A DNA stretch of 64,000 nucleotides from Yoonia sp. SS1-5 (lineage in GTDB: Bacteria > Pseudomonadota > Alphaproteobacteria > Rhodobacterales > Rhodobacteraceae): assembly GCF_038443705.2 (NCBI RefSeq), contig NZ_CP151767.2, positions 1,178,001-1,242,000 on the forward strand, in the 5' to 3' direction. The notes below the pieces were generated by a model. The model did not search any database, was not told the DNA's origin, and worked only from the letters and a program-made list of their open reading frames with translations. Of the stretch, positions 1 to 8,739 are shown one piece after another (the stretch's first letter is position 1; each line of letters opens with the position of its first letter). The translations under genes were made by a program, and so were the position numbers.

Positions 1-619
1 TCGGTCGTTGCCGGCTGCCTGTGGGGTTTGAAAGTACCGTGACCTGCTGCATCCGTGCCAGCCCTTGCCGCAGCACGGAACTGACGGCGGCGGCAATGTC
101 GGGATCACCCTGAAAGTCGACCAGAGCGATCCGCACCGCCCGTTCGGGTTCGACGACCTGCATGGGGGCATCGAAGGCATAGTAAATTCCCATCACCGCG
201 ACACCAAGCAGGGCAACCATCCCACCAATCACCGGCCATTTCCGGGTAGGGGCGGGCGTTTCCGGTATCGTTTCGACAATAAGGGCCAGCTCCAGCACCG
301 GCCGGTATGATCCGACCGGGATATCGACACTCAGCGGGATTTGCGCATGTGAACTTGCATTGAACACCGCGAGCGCTGATCGCAGTCGCCCCATCTCAAC
401 CCGGACACTGCTGTCGGTGGACGGGTCAAAATCATCCGGCTTGTCAAAAACGTCGAGCCCGATTGCATAGGCCTTGAGGGTATCGCCCTGCCCGGCGACT
501 TCGGTCCGGATCAGGTATTCAAGCAACCGTTGTCGCCGCGCACTTTTGCCCAGCACGCCTGACGCCTGCACGGCGTCAAGATAGGTCGAAATATCGTCGT
601 CTGAAATGCTTTGGGTCAT
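1..619 (-). CDS. Membrane protein with an N-terminal regulatory-type domain (TPR/adenylate-cyclase-associated family), 3' part outside window
   Basis: An open frame of 206 codons starts at the ATG at 619 and runs off the left edge without a stop. Residues about 24-110 (SARRQRLLEYLIRTEVAG, FDPSTDSSVRVEMGRLRSAL, then IPVGSYRPVLE) resemble the wing-like N-terminal module that precedes membrane and tetratricopeptide segments in proteins often labelled adenylate cyclase or TPR protein. One membrane helix lies at about 129-149. The following segment (AVRIALVDFQGDPDIAAAVS) looks like the FXFX-type strand that begins the sensor half of that family. No strong ribosome binding site precedes the ATG. 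It is divergent from ctaD. The missing C-terminus prevents a firm function. Confidence 0.6.
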   Translation of the reverse strand, partial: MTQSISDDDISTYLDAVQASGVLGKSARRQRLLEYLIRTEVAGQGDTLKAYAIGLDVFDKPDDFDPSTDSSVRVEMGRLRSALAVFNASSHAQIPLSVDIPVGSYRPVLELALIVETIPETPAPTRKWPVIGGMVALLGVAVMGIYYAFDAPMQVVEPERAVRIALVDFQGDPDIAAAVSSVLRQGLARMQQVTVLSNPTGSRQRP

Positions 620-910
620 CAGTGGCAGGTTACCTGAATGCGCAGCGATCCACACGCCCAAGTTTATACCGGCCTTGGGATGCAATCAACTTTGGTGCCG
701 CATTGCCGCCGGCCCGCACAAGCCGCGACAAACAAACGCAAATACGTGCCATGCAGTCGTGAAACCAAAACAGCCCTGCGCCAATTTAACCCAGCTTCGG
801 CCTTGCATCCTTTGTTGCTCCTTCTGACGCAAGCGACTAGAACCGGTGCAAATTTGGGGCGCAGTGAATCGTCCCATCCGTGATAGTAGCCAATACGAGG
901 AGAGCCAAAA
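620..910. other. Intergenic region between the divergent partial gene and ctaD
   Basis: About 290 bases with no convincing gene on either strand. It must carry the promoters of both divergent genes. The only element I can place confidently is the ctaD ribosome binding site, an AGGAG at about 898-902. I could not assign -35/-10 boxes with confidence. Confidence 0.5.
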
Positions 911-2584
911 ATGGCAGATGCAGCCATCCACGGCGACGCACATGAGGACAACAGGGGCTTCTTTACCCGCTGGTTCATGTCCACAAACCACAAGGATATC
1001 GGGATCCTCTACCTGTTTGTTGCAGGTGTGCTTGGTTTCATTTCCGTAGCGTTTACAGTGTATATGCGCCTGGAATTGATGAACCCCGGCGTCCAATACA
1101 TGTGCGTCGAAGGCGCGCGTTTCATTGCGGATGCGTCTGCGGAATGTACGCCAAACGGGCATTTGTGGAACGTGATGATCACCTATCACGGCGTCCTGAT
1201 GATGTTCTTTGTGGTTATTCCGGCGCTCTTTGGCGGCTTTGGCAACTACTTCATGCCGCTGCAGATCGGCGCGCCTGACATGGCGTTCCCGCGGCTGAAC
1301 AATCTGTCGTTCTGGATGTTTGTCGCCGGTGCTGCACTTGGTGTCGCTTCAATGCTGGCGCCGGGGGGTAATGGGCAGCTTGGCTCGGGCGTGGGGTGGG
1401 TGCTTTACCCGCCGCTTTCCACGTCAGAAGGCGGGATGTCCATGGATCTCGCGATCTTTGCGGTTCACTTGTCCGGTGCCTCCTCGATCCTGGGCGCGAT
1501 CAACATGATCACGACCTTCCTGAACATGCGTGCCCCAGGCATGACATTGCACAAGGTGCCGCTGTTTGCATGGTCGATCTTCGTGACCGCCTGGCTGATC
1601 CTTCTGGCCCTGCCCGTTCTGGCGGGTGCAATCACCATGCTGCTGACAGACCGGAACTTTGGCACGACCTTCTTCCAGCCCGAAGGCGGCGGCGATCCGA
1701 TCCTGTACCAGCACATCCTGTGGTTCTTTGGCCACCCGGAAGTGTACATCATCATTATCCCGGGCTTCGGGATTATCAGCCACGTCATTGCAACCTTCAG
1801 CCGCAAGCCTGTCTTTGGCTATCTGCCGATGGTCTATGCGATGGTCGCGATTGGTGTTCTGGGCTTCGTCGTCTGGGCGCACCACATGTACACGGTGGGC
1901 ATGTCCCTGACCCAGCAATCCTACTTCATGCTGGCAACCATGGTCATCGCGGTGCCGACGGGTGTGAAAATCTTCTCATGGATCGCCACCATGTGGGGCG
2001 GATCGGTTGAGTTCAAAACACCGATGCTCTGGGCTTTCGGGTTCCTTTTTCTGTTCACCGTTGGTGGTGTCACAGGGATTGTACTGTCGCAGGCAGGGGT
2101 CGACCGGGTCTATCACGACACCTATTATGTGGTTGCGCATTTCCACTATGTGATGTCGCTTGGCGCGGTATTCGCCATCTTTGCGGGGATCTATTTCTAC
2201 CTGCCAAAGATGTCGGGCAGAATGTATCCTGAATGGGCGGGCAAGCTGCACTTTTGGGCGATGTTCATCGGGGCCAACCTGACCTTCTTCCCACAACACT
2301 TCCTGGGTCGTCAGGGCATGCCACGGCGTTACATCGACTATCCGGACGCATTTGCATTGTGGAACTACGTGTCCAGCTGGGGGGCGTTCCTGTCCTTCGC
2401 ATCGTTCCTCTTCTTCATCGGGGTCCTGTTCTACACGCTGGCCAAAGGCAAGCGGGTGACAGAAAACAACCCATGGAATGAATATGCGGACACGCTGGAA
2501 TGGACGCTGCCCTGCCCACCGCCAGAGCATACGTTTGAAACGCTGCCCAAACAGTCGGATTGGGACAAGCAACCGGCCCACTAG
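911..2584 (+). CDS. ctaD: Cytochrome c oxidase subunit I (aa3 type)
   Basis: Catalytic subunit of the aa3 heme-copper oxidase in the inner membrane, reducing O2 to water and pumping protons. The 557-residue protein is full length. Metal ligands are visible: low-spin heme His93 (TYHGV) and His412 (HFHY), CuB ligands His275 in GHPEVYI with the Tyr279 cross-link partner, and His324/His325 in WAHHM, and the high-spin heme ligand His410. Glu277 of the D pathway is present. ATG 911 follows a clear AGGAG. The gene stands alone, away from ctaC/ctaB/ctaG/ctaE, as is common in this family, and ends at a strong terminator. Confidence 0.98.
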   Translation: MADAAIHGDAHEDNRGFFTRWFMSTNHKDIGILYLFVAGVLGFISVAFTVYMRLELMNPGVQYMCVEGARFIADASAECTPNGHLWNVMITYHGVLMMFFVVIPALFGGFGNYFMPLQIGAPDMAFPRLNNLSFWMFVAGAALGVASMLAPGGNGQLGSGVGWVLYPPLSTSEGGMSMDLAIFAVHLSGASSILGAINMITTFLNMRAPGMTLHKVPLFAWSIFVTAWLILLALPVLAGAITMLLTDRNFGTTFFQPEGGGDPILYQHILWFFGHPEVYIIIIPGFGIISHVIATFSRKPVFGYLPMVYAMVAIGVLGFVVWAHHMYTVGMSLTQQSYFMLATMVIAVPTGVKIFSWIATMWGGSVEFKTPMLWAFGFLFLFTVGGVTGIVLSQAGVDRVYHDTYYVVAHFHYVMSLGAVFAIFAGIYFYLPKMSGRMYPEWAGKLHFWAMFIGANLTFFPQHFLGRQGMPRRYIDYPDAFALWNYVSSWGAFLSFASFLFFIGVLFYTLAKGKRVTENNPWNEYADTLEWTLPCPPPEHTFETLPKQSDWDKQPAH

Positions 2585-2604
2585 CGGCAGACAAATAATC
2601 GCGC

Positions 2605-2629
2605 AAAGCCCCGCCTTGGCGGGGCTTTT
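2605..2629 (+). terminator. Rho-independent terminator of ctaD
   Basis: Near-perfect 11-bp stem AAAGCCCCGCC / GGCGGGGCTTT, followed by TTTTC and a second T-run. It lies 20 nt after the ctaD stop and directly abuts the stop codon of the convergent SDR gene, so it may serve both directions. Confidence 0.9.
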
Positions 2630-3435
2630 CATTTTGGTGAACAGGCCATGCGTGCATCCAGCTTGCGGATATCCTTGCGCATCCGCACCATATAGCGCTC
2701 AAACGGCAACCAGCGTTTCAGCCGCAAGGCGGATTTCGATTGCGGATGGGTCAGGATATGCGCGTCCCCCCCAGACATTCCCGCAATGATCGCAGCCGCA
2801 ATATCGTCTGCATCCAGCCGCGACCTCTCCACCAGTCGTTTTGTCATCTTCTCGGCCATGTCGTCAGCGGCACGCATGTTCCGCGCCAGATCAGTCCGAA
2901 AGAATGCGGGACATGCGACCTGCGTCCTGATCCCGGCATCCTCCAACTCCAGCATCATCGTCTCGGACAAAGCGACAACCGCGGCCTTGGTCGCATTATA
3001 CGCCCCCGCATTCGGTAGATACAAAAACCCTGCCATCGAGGCGATATTCAGATATCGGCCATGCCCCTGCGCGCGGAACAGTGGTGTAAATGCCTTTACC
3101 GCGCGCACAATGCCAAGAAAGTTGATATCAACAATCCATTGCCAATCATCCAGCGGCGTCTTTTCCAGCGGTCCCATTTGCGCGACACCGGCATTGTTGA
3201 TCACCAGATCAACGCCGCCCCATTCCTGCTGGACCCAGACAACGACCTGTTCAAAGTCAACCGCCTGACGCACGTCGCAAGCGATGAAGGACACCCCCAG
3301 TTCATCTGCACAGGTCTGCCCTGCAACCAGATCAACATCCCCAATCAGGACCTGCCACCCGTCTGCAACAAGCCCCTTCGCCAAGGCCCGGCCCAATCCT
3401 GCGGCCCCACCTGTGATAAATGCGCGTTGCGGCAT
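2629..3435 (-). CDS. Short-chain dehydrogenase/reductase (SDR family)
   Basis: NAD(P)-dependent oxidoreductase of 268 residues with classical SDR motifs: the TGxxxGxG-type loop ITGGAAGLGRAL near the N-terminus, NNAG, the catalytic Ser in NIASMAG and the YxxxK pair in GAYNATKAA. The ATG at 3435 is chosen because it shares its A with the TGA of the upstream flavoprotein gene (TGATG), a translational-coupling arrangement; a longer frame upstream has no support. It is the last gene of a transporter-flavoprotein-SDR cluster. The substrate is unknown. The coupling suggests it acts on the same class of compound as the flavoprotein. Confidence 0.9.
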   Translation of the reverse strand: MPQRAFITGGAAGLGRALAKGLVADGWQVLIGDVDLVAGQTCADELGVSFIACDVRQAVDFEQVVVWVQQEWGGVDLVINNAGVAQMGPLEKTPLDDWQWIVDINFLGIVRAVKAFTPLFRAQGHGRYLNIASMAGFLYLPNAGAYNATKAAVVALSETMMLELEDAGIRTQVACPAFFRTDLARNMRAADDMAEKMTKRLVERSRLDADDIAAAIIAGMSGGDAHILTHPQSKSALRLKRWLPFERYMVRMRKDIRKLDARMACSPK

Positions 3436-5090
3436 CAGGCAATCTTGTCGGATCGACCGGCTCTGCGCCCCGAGAAGATGCACCCCCCAAGAAAGGTGCC
3501 TTCCAGCGCGTTATATCCATGATAACCACCGCCACCAAAACCCGCCACCTCGCCCGCCGCAAAAAGCCCCGGTATCGGCGTGCCTGCTGCATTCAACATC
3601 TGACCATCAAGGTCCGTCTGCAGCCCCCCCAAGGTCTTGCGGGTGATGATATTCAGCTTCACTGCAATCAGCGGCCCATTGGCCGGATCAAGGAATTTGT
3701 GCAGTTTAGCCGTCCGCTGGAATTTATCCCCCCGATAATTGCGCGCCGCATGGATCGCCATGATCTGCGCATCCTTGGTAAACGGGTTATCTGTCTGCGC
3801 ATCACGTGCGGTAATCTCGGCTGTGATCTTGTCCAGCGGCAGCAGATCGTCCCCTGTCATCGCATTCATCTTTGCCACAAGGTCAGGCAAGGTTTCGGCC
3901 ACAACAAAGTTCTCGCCATGCGCCTTGAACGCCTCGACCGCCGGGGTCGCTTTCTTGTTCAGAATGCGTTGGCGCAGAACCTCCTTCCAGGATTTCTGGG
4001 CAAAGTCCGGATTCTGCTCGGACCCGGACAGGGCAAATTCCTTTTTGACGATTTTCTGGGTTGTGATGAACCAGGAATAATCAAAGCCGGTATCAAGGAT
4101 CATTTTCAGCGTTGCGAGGCTGTCAAATCCGGGCAGCGCAGGCGGTGGAAAGCGGTTGCCTCTTGCATCAAACCACATTGACGACGGCCCGGGCAGAATA
4201 CGAATTCCGTGATTGGGCCAGATCGGATCCCAATTCTTGACCCCTTCGGTATAGTGCCACATCCGGTCACTATTGATCAGATGCCCGCCGGCTTGCTGAC
4301 TGATCCCCACCATGCGCCCGTCAACATGGGCCGGAACACCTGCAATCATCTCTTTTGGTGCGGGGCCAAGCCGGTCGGTCGGCCATGATTGGCGCACAAG
4401 GTCAAAATCCCCACCAATCCCGCCAGAGCTGACCAGCACCGCGGCGGCGCGCAATTCAAAATCACCAATAATCTCACGGTTGGTTTCCTGCCCCCGCAGG
4501 CTGTCATCAGGGGCCAGTATTTCCCCGGCCACCCCCTTTGCGGCACCGTTTTCCATGATGATCTGCGAACAGCGATGCCGAAACATCAGGCGAATGCGCC
4601 CGGTTTGGCTATGTTCCCGCACCCGGCGCTCGAACGGTTCTTGCGTTGCCGGGCCGACACCCCATGTCAGATGAAAGCGCGGGACAGAGTTTCCATGGCC
4701 CGACCCAAAACCGCCCCCGCGTTCGGCCCAGCCAACGATAGGAAACCAGCGCATGCCCATCGCATGCAGCCACGGGCGCATGTCACCTGCGGCGAAATCA
4801 ACATAAGCCTCGGCCCATTTACGGGGCCAGTGATCTTCGGGCCGGTCAAACTGTGCCGATCCCATCCAGTCGGCCAAGGCAAGATCGCGGCTGTCCTTGA
4901 TCCCCATGCGCCGTTGCTCGGGTGTGTCGACAAGCATCAACCCGCCAAGCGACCAGAACGCCTGCCCGCCCAGAAAGGACTCGGGTTCCTGGTCGATAAT
5001 CGTGACCGCCTTGCCACGATCTGCAAGCTCTGCCGCGGCAACAAGTCCGGCCAGCCCGGCGCCCACCACAATGACATCCGATTGGTCCAT
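3435..5090 (-). CDS. FAD-dependent dehydrogenase (COG3573 / ketosteroid-dehydrogenase-like flavoprotein)
   Basis: A 551-residue flavoprotein. The N-terminus carries the FAD-binding Rossmann loop VVGAGLAGLVAAAELADRG and an acidic strand end (IIDQEP). The C-terminus has the second FAD contact region typical of the FAD_binding_2 family (PGLFAAGEVAGFGGGGYHGY). The overall pattern fits the FAD-binding dehydrogenases related to fumarate reductase and 3-ketosteroid-1-dehydrogenase. ATG 5090 is preceded by a GGGGGAGG-type ribosome binding site and lies 19 nt after the transporter stop. The gene is coupled to the SDR by TGATG. The natural substrate cannot be read from the sequence. Confidence 0.88.
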   Translation of the reverse strand: MDQSDVIVVGAGLAGLVAAAELADRGKAVTIIDQEPESFLGGQAFWSLGGLMLVDTPEQRRMGIKDSRDLALADWMGSAQFDRPEDHWPRKWAEAYVDFAAGDMRPWLHAMGMRWFPIVGWAERGGGFGSGHGNSVPRFHLTWGVGPATQEPFERRVREHSQTGRIRLMFRHRCSQIIMENGAAKGVAGEILAPDDSLRGQETNREIIGDFELRAAAVLVSSGGIGGDFDLVRQSWPTDRLGPAPKEMIAGVPAHVDGRMVGISQQAGGHLINSDRMWHYTEGVKNWDPIWPNHGIRILPGPSSMWFDARGNRFPPPALPGFDSLATLKMILDTGFDYSWFITTQKIVKKEFALSGSEQNPDFAQKSWKEVLRQRILNKKATPAVEAFKAHGENFVVAETLPDLVAKMNAMTGDDLLPLDKITAEITARDAQTDNPFTKDAQIMAIHAARNYRGDKFQRTAKLHKFLDPANGPLIAVKLNIITRKTLGGLQTDLDGQMLNAAGTPIPGLFAAGEVAGFGGGGYHGYNALEGTFLGGCIFSGRRAGRSDKIA

Positions 5091-5109
5091 GCCTCCCCCT
5101 CCCCGGCAG

Positions 5110-5970
5110 CTAGTCCATGCGACGATATAACAGCACCGCAGGCACAACGATCAGATACATGACCACGCCATAGATGGCCGATGGCAAGGCATACCCGGTA
5201 AAGCCGGCGCCCCCATCAACGATCAGCGCTGCAATCGCGATACCAAGTGTTCCATTCTGGATGCCGGTTTCGATGGAAATCGTCTTGGCCTCGCGCAGAC
5301 TGCGCCCCAGAATGCGTGGCAGCAGGAAGCCAAGCGTCGTCAGCACCGCCAGCAGCGCAAGGGATGCAGGCCCCAGCGTCAGCATATTGGCGGTGAACAA
5401 AGCCCAGTTCGCGCCCACCGCGGCAAGCACAATCACCACAAACAGAATGACGGCTGCAAATGACAGCCCTCTCTCGACCCCGGCGATGGCCGCCGGAAAC
5501 ATCCGACGCACGGCCATGCCCACCGTGATGGGGACAACAGTCAGTGCAAACATCGTGATTGCGGTTCTGGTGATATTCACGTCAGGCGCGTTTTCGGCCA
5601 TGAATGTGGTGATCGCAAAGCCCAGGATCAAAGGCACTGTGATCACGCTGGTCAGACTGATCACCGCTGTCAGCGAAACAGACAAGGCAACATCGGCCTT
5701 TGCCAGACGGGCGATAATATTGCTGGTCACCCCGCCCGGGCAGGCCGCTAAAATCATGAACCCAACTGCGAGTTCGCCGGTCAGACCAAATGAAATAGCG
5801 ACCATATAGGCCACAGCCGGCAGCAGGATGATCTGGTTCAACGCGCCCACGGTAAATGCGAGCGGCCGTTGACCCACACGCAGGAAATCCGCAGGCGTCA
5901 AACCCACGCCGAGCGAAAACATGATAAAGGCCAAGCCCAGCGGCAAGACAACCGACACCAAAATATCCAT
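5110..5970 (-). CDS. Bile acid:sodium symporter family (BASS) transporter
   Basis: About 286 residues, almost entirely hydrophobic, with roughly nine to ten membrane segments. The family signature regions AACPGGVTSNIIARLAKAD and ETGIQNGTLGIAIA are present. BASS proteins move organic anions such as bile acids, pantoate or pyruvate together with Na+, so the substrate is open. Two ATGs are possible, at 5976 and 5970. The GGGGAAGGGG sequence directly abuts the first and sits 6 nt before the second, so 5970 is preferred. It is the first gene of the cluster with the flavoprotein and SDR, which suggests uptake of their substrate. Confidence 0.87.
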   Translation of the reverse strand: MDILVSVVLPLGLAFIMFSLGVGLTPADFLRVGQRPLAFTVGALNQIILLPAVAYMVAISFGLTGELAVGFMILAACPGGVTSNIIARLAKADVALSVSLTAVISLTSVITVPLILGFAITTFMAENAPDVNITRTAITMFALTVVPITVGMAVRRMFPAAIAGVERGLSFAAVILFVVIVLAAVGANWALFTANMLTLGPASLALLAVLTTLGFLLPRILGRSLREAKTISIETGIQNGTLGIAIAALIVDGGAGFTGYALPSAIYGVVMYLIVVPAVLLYRRMD

Positions 5971-6395
5971 GGACATCCCCTTCCCCGACCGCGTGAAATT
6001 GGGCGCGACCTTTGACGGCAGAAAACCACGCTTCGGTCGCCGCGCCTAGGGTCACGACCGACTATTTCCACGCCGCCAGCGCAGATTTCACCAAATATCA
6101 GCGGTTTAGGACGCGCAGACCATAGGTGTTCTACGGACAAGCGGCCCGTGCCGCTGAGGTGAAGTGAAATCCGCGCCCAAGGGGTTTGACTGATTTCGGC
6201 CGTGATCAGCGTTACATCCCCTTGAAATAGAACCACTATTGCGGCGGGGCTGCGCCTCGTCACGACCAAAATCAGTCAAACTGGCGACGTGGCATGAATG
6301 GGTCCTGACCCTCGTCAAAACGCACGAGGTCTGTGTCACAACCCGCGACACCAGTACGCATTTTCCTGGCCGCAGCAATCAGCTAAGTGGTCGAC
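5971..6395. other. Intergenic region holding a long inverted-repeat element
   Basis: About 425 bases between the divergent BASS transporter and DUF2244 genes. I find no gene with a plausible ribosome binding site on either strand. Its main feature is the inverted-repeat element at 6184-6281, listed separately. The remainder presumably holds the two divergent promoters, which I could not place. Confidence 0.5.
6184..6281. repeat. 98-bp element bounded by 22-nt inverted repeats
   Basis: The left arm 6184-6205 begins GTTTGACTGATTT and ends CGTGA. The right arm 6260-6281 begins TCACGACC and ends ATCAGTCAAAC. The arms are complementary over 22 positions with two differences, both of which become G-U pairs if the minus strand is transcribed. 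The 54-nt interior contains a GC-rich part (6241-6256). No target-site duplication is evident at the borders, so a mobile MITE is not proven. It may be a structured RNA, a regulatory element or an old repeat. Confidence 0.6.
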
Positions 6396-6896
6396 ATGCC
6401 CTACGAATGGACGCCCGAACCACCACATGCCCAGCCTGACTGGCAGCTTTGCCTCTGGCCTTACAGATCCCTGTTGCGCAAGGATTTCGTCCTGTTTATC
6501 GGGGCGACCGCGCTGATCGTGACACTGCCTTTGCTGACGGTGCTGGGGACAGCGATCCTGTGGGGATTGTTGCCGTTCTTTGCCCTGATGCTCTGGGGGC
6601 TGTGGACAGCGCTCAGCATCAGCTACAAGCGGGGCGAGGTTCTCGAAGAACTCACCGTGACCGATAGCAAGGCGCACCTGACGCGGCACAACCCCAAAGG
6701 TGGCAGGCAGGAATGGGAGGCCAACCGGTATTGGGTCACCGTGCATCTCCATCCAACCGGCGGACCGGTGGAAAACTACATCACGCTGCGGGGTGGGGAC
6801 CGCGAGGTTGAAATCGGCGCGTTTCTCGACGCGCAGGAACGGCTGGCACTCTATGATGATCTGCGTCAGGCTTTGCGTCTTGGCGCTGCGCCGTAG
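6396..6896 (+). CDS. DUF2244 family membrane protein
   Basis: A 166-residue protein with two hydrophobic segments after about residue 30 (FVLFIGATALIVTLPLLTVL and the following LWGLLPFFALMLWGLW), followed by a soluble basic domain (YKRGEVLEELTV, RYWVTVHLH, ENYITLRGGDREVEIGAFL). This matches the DUF2244 family found beside respiratory and housekeeping genes in alphaproteobacteria; its function is unknown. ATG 6396 is preceded by AAGTGG. A GTG at 6387 would add three residues and is less likely. The TAG stop overlaps the left arm of a palindromic repeat. Confidence 0.8.
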   Translation: MPYEWTPEPPHAQPDWQLCLWPYRSLLRKDFVLFIGATALIVTLPLLTVLGTAILWGLLPFFALMLWGLWTALSISYKRGEVLEELTVTDSKAHLTRHNPKGGRQEWEANRYWVTVHLHPTGGPVENYITLRGGDREVEIGAFLDAQERLALYDDLRQALRLGAAP

Positions 6897-6916
6897 GATG
6901 GGTCTTGACCCATCCT
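6895..6916. repeat. Dispersed palindrome, copy 1 (terminator-like hairpin)
   Basis: Perfect arms AGGATGGGTC (6895-6904) and GACCCATCCT (6907-6916) are separated by only TT, preceded by CCGT and followed by GACGG. The element overlaps the stop of the DUF2244 gene and lies between two convergent genes. A near-identical copy follows ilvC (17934-17960) and a variant lies at 62151-62171. Confidence 0.75.
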
Positions 6917-6931
6917 GACGGCAACAGGCGG

Positions 6932-7393
6932 TCAGCCCAACCTGTCTTTGACCATCGGACCGGCTTTGCCAAAATCCATCTGGCCGGTGTATTTGCCTTT
7001 CAACACGGCCATGACCTTACCCATGTCGCGAATGCTCTCGGCACCGACCTCGGCGATCGCATCATCAACGGCCTGCGCACTTTCCTCGGGCGAGAGTTGT
7101 TTGGGCAGGAATTCTTCAATGATCTTGATCTCGGCCAGTTCCTTTTCCGCCAGTTCCAGGCGGCCGCCCTCTTCGTACGCGCGCGCGCTTTCCTGACGTT
7201 GTTTGACCATCCGTCCCATGATGGCCAGAATGTCGGCGTCTGAGACGCCTGCATCCTCGTCAGCGCTGCCACGCAGGGCAATATCCTTGTCCTTGATCGC
7301 TGCATTGATCAGCCGCAGGGTCGACAAACGGTCAGCCTCTTTCGACTTCATCGCATCTTTCAGGGCCGCATTGACCCTTTGGCGCATGTCCAT
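6932..7393 (-). CDS. yqeY: GatB/YqeY domain-containing protein
   Basis: A 153-residue protein with the complete YqeY pattern: N-terminal MRQRVNAALKDAMKSK, then LRLINAAIKDKDI, the middle MVKQRQESARAYEEGGR and the C-terminal EFLPKQLS...MGKVMAVLKGKYTGQMDF. The domain is shared with the tail of the GatB amidotransferase subunit and is thought to bind tRNA; the free-standing protein has no settled role. ATG 7393 has GGAG at a good distance; an ATG at 7387 is the alternative. It is divergent from carA, with about 160 bp between them. Confidence 0.92.
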   Translation of the reverse strand: MDMRQRVNAALKDAMKSKEADRLSTLRLINAAIKDKDIALRGSADEDAGVSDADILAIMGRMVKQRQESARAYEEGGRLELAEKELAEIKIIEEFLPKQLSPEESAQAVDDAIAEVGAESIRDMGKVMAVLKGKYTGQMDFGKAGPMVKDRLG

Positions 7394-7553
7394 GAATACT
7401 CCCGTTCATGACAGTAAAAACAGGCCGGACCTTAGCTTGGGAATTGCAGTAGTTCAAGCGGATCAGCCCTTATTTGCAAGGGGGCAATAACGCCTTGACC
7501 ATCACCGGGGCGGCCCTTAAACCCGGGCCAATTTGACCAAAAGGAGACGCGCG

Positions 7554-8690
7554 ATGACTGGGACCCCTACCGCCTGCCTGGCTTTGGCTGATGGCACGAT
7601 CTTCTACGGTATGGGTTTTGGGGCAACCGGCGAAACCACGGCCGAACTTTGTTTTAATACTGCGATGACCGGATATCAGGAAATCATGACCGACCCGTCC
7701 TATGCCGGGCAAGTGGTCACATTCACCTTCCCGCATATCGGCAACACGGGCGTGAACCCCGAAGATGACGAAACCGCGGAACCCGTCGCCGCCGGCATGG
7801 TGGTGAAATGGGACCCGACCCGCGCCTCTAACTGGCGCAGCGTCGAAGAACTGGGGCCATGGCTGGCCAAGCGGAACCGGATCGGCATGGGCGGCGTGGA
7901 TACCCGCCGATTAACCCGGGCGATCCGCCAGCAAGGTGCGCCGCATGTGGCCCTGTCCCACCGGGCGGACGGCAAGTTTGATATCGCCGCATTGGTTGCA
8001 AAGGCGCGGGCATTTCAAGGGCTTGAAGGGCTGGACCTCGCCAAGGAAGTGACCTGCGCGCAATCTTACCGCTGGAACGAGATGCGGTGGGCCTGGCCGG
8101 ATGGCTACACCAGTCAAGACAACCCGCGTCACAAGGTTGTCGCGATTGATTTTGGTGCAAAGCGCAACATTCTGCGGTGCCTGGCCAGTGCGGGATGCGA
8201 TGTGACCGTCCTGCCCGCCACCGCAACCGCACAAGATGTGCTGGCCCTCAAGCCCGATGGCGTCTTTCTGTCAAACGGCCCGGGCGATCCGGCCGCAACC
8301 GGCGTCTATGCTGTGCCCATGATCAAAGAGGTTCTGGCAGCAGATCTGCCCGTCTTTGGCATTTGCCTCGGCCATCAGATGCTGGCCCTCGCCCTGGGCG
8401 CCAAAACGATCAAGATGAATCACGGCCATCATGGGGCCAATCACCCCGTCAAGGACCGCGAAACCGGCAAGGTGGAAATCACCTCTATGAACCACGGGTT
8501 CACCGTCGATAGCCAGACCCTCCCCGCCGGGGTCACGGAAACGCATGTTTCACTATTTGATGGCAGCAATTGTGGGATCCGCGTTGCCGGCAAGCCGATT
8601 TTCAGCGTGCAATACCACCCCGAGGCCAGCCCCGGCCCACAGGACAGTTATTATCTGTTCGAACGCTTTGCCGAGGCCATGCGCGCGTAA
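7554..8690 (+). CDS. carA: Carbamoyl-phosphate synthase small (glutaminase) subunit
   Basis: Hydrolyses glutamine and channels ammonia to the large subunit for arginine and pyrimidine synthesis. 378 residues, the usual length. The N-terminal CPSase domain (GTIFYGMGFGATGETTAELCFNT) is followed by a class I glutamine amidotransferase domain with oxyanion loop FLSNGPGDP, nucleophile Cys at about 271 (GICLGHQ) and the His-Glu pair in QYHPEASPGP. ATG 7554 is chosen because AGGAG lies about 9 nt upstream. The TTG seven codons earlier sits before that site. carB is not in the window. Confidence 0.98.
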   Translation: MTGTPTACLALADGTIFYGMGFGATGETTAELCFNTAMTGYQEIMTDPSYAGQVVTFTFPHIGNTGVNPEDDETAEPVAAGMVVKWDPTRASNWRSVEELGPWLAKRNRIGMGGVDTRRLTRAIRQQGAPHVALSHRADGKFDIAALVAKARAFQGLEGLDLAKEVTCAQSYRWNEMRWAWPDGYTSQDNPRHKVVAIDFGAKRNILRCLASAGCDVTVLPATATAQDVLALKPDGVFLSNGPGDPAATGVYAVPMIKEVLAADLPVFGICLGHQMLALALGAKTIKMNHGHHGANHPVKDRETGKVEITSMNHGFTVDSQTLPAGVTETHVSLFDGSNCGIRVAGKPIFSVQYHPEASPGPQDSYYLFERFAEAMRA

Positions 8691-8712
8691 AACCGCGCCA
8701 ACACTGTTATCC

Positions 8713-8727
8713 TTAACGTGCTGTTAA
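8713..8727 (+). promoter_or_regulatory. Putative CtrA binding site
   Basis: TTAA (8713-8716), seven bases, TTAA (8724-8727): an exact match to the alphaproteobacterial CtrA consensus TTAA-N7-TTAA. The flanking bases also make it a partial dyad (CTTAAC / GTTAAG). It lies 13 bp upstream of the glycosyltransferase start at 8740. Function is inferred from the match alone. Confidence 0.55.
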
Positions 8728-8739
8728 GCGAGATGGCGG

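Noticed and set aside
1424..1918. Long open frames antisense to ctaD, and similar frames opposite ppdK, ilvC, metZ and others
   Set aside because: They lie entirely within well-identified genes, have no ribosome binding sites or domain patterns, and are expected from high-GC codon bias.
6184..6281. Interpretation of the inverted-repeat element as an active MITE
   Set aside because: No target-site duplication and no second copy in the window.
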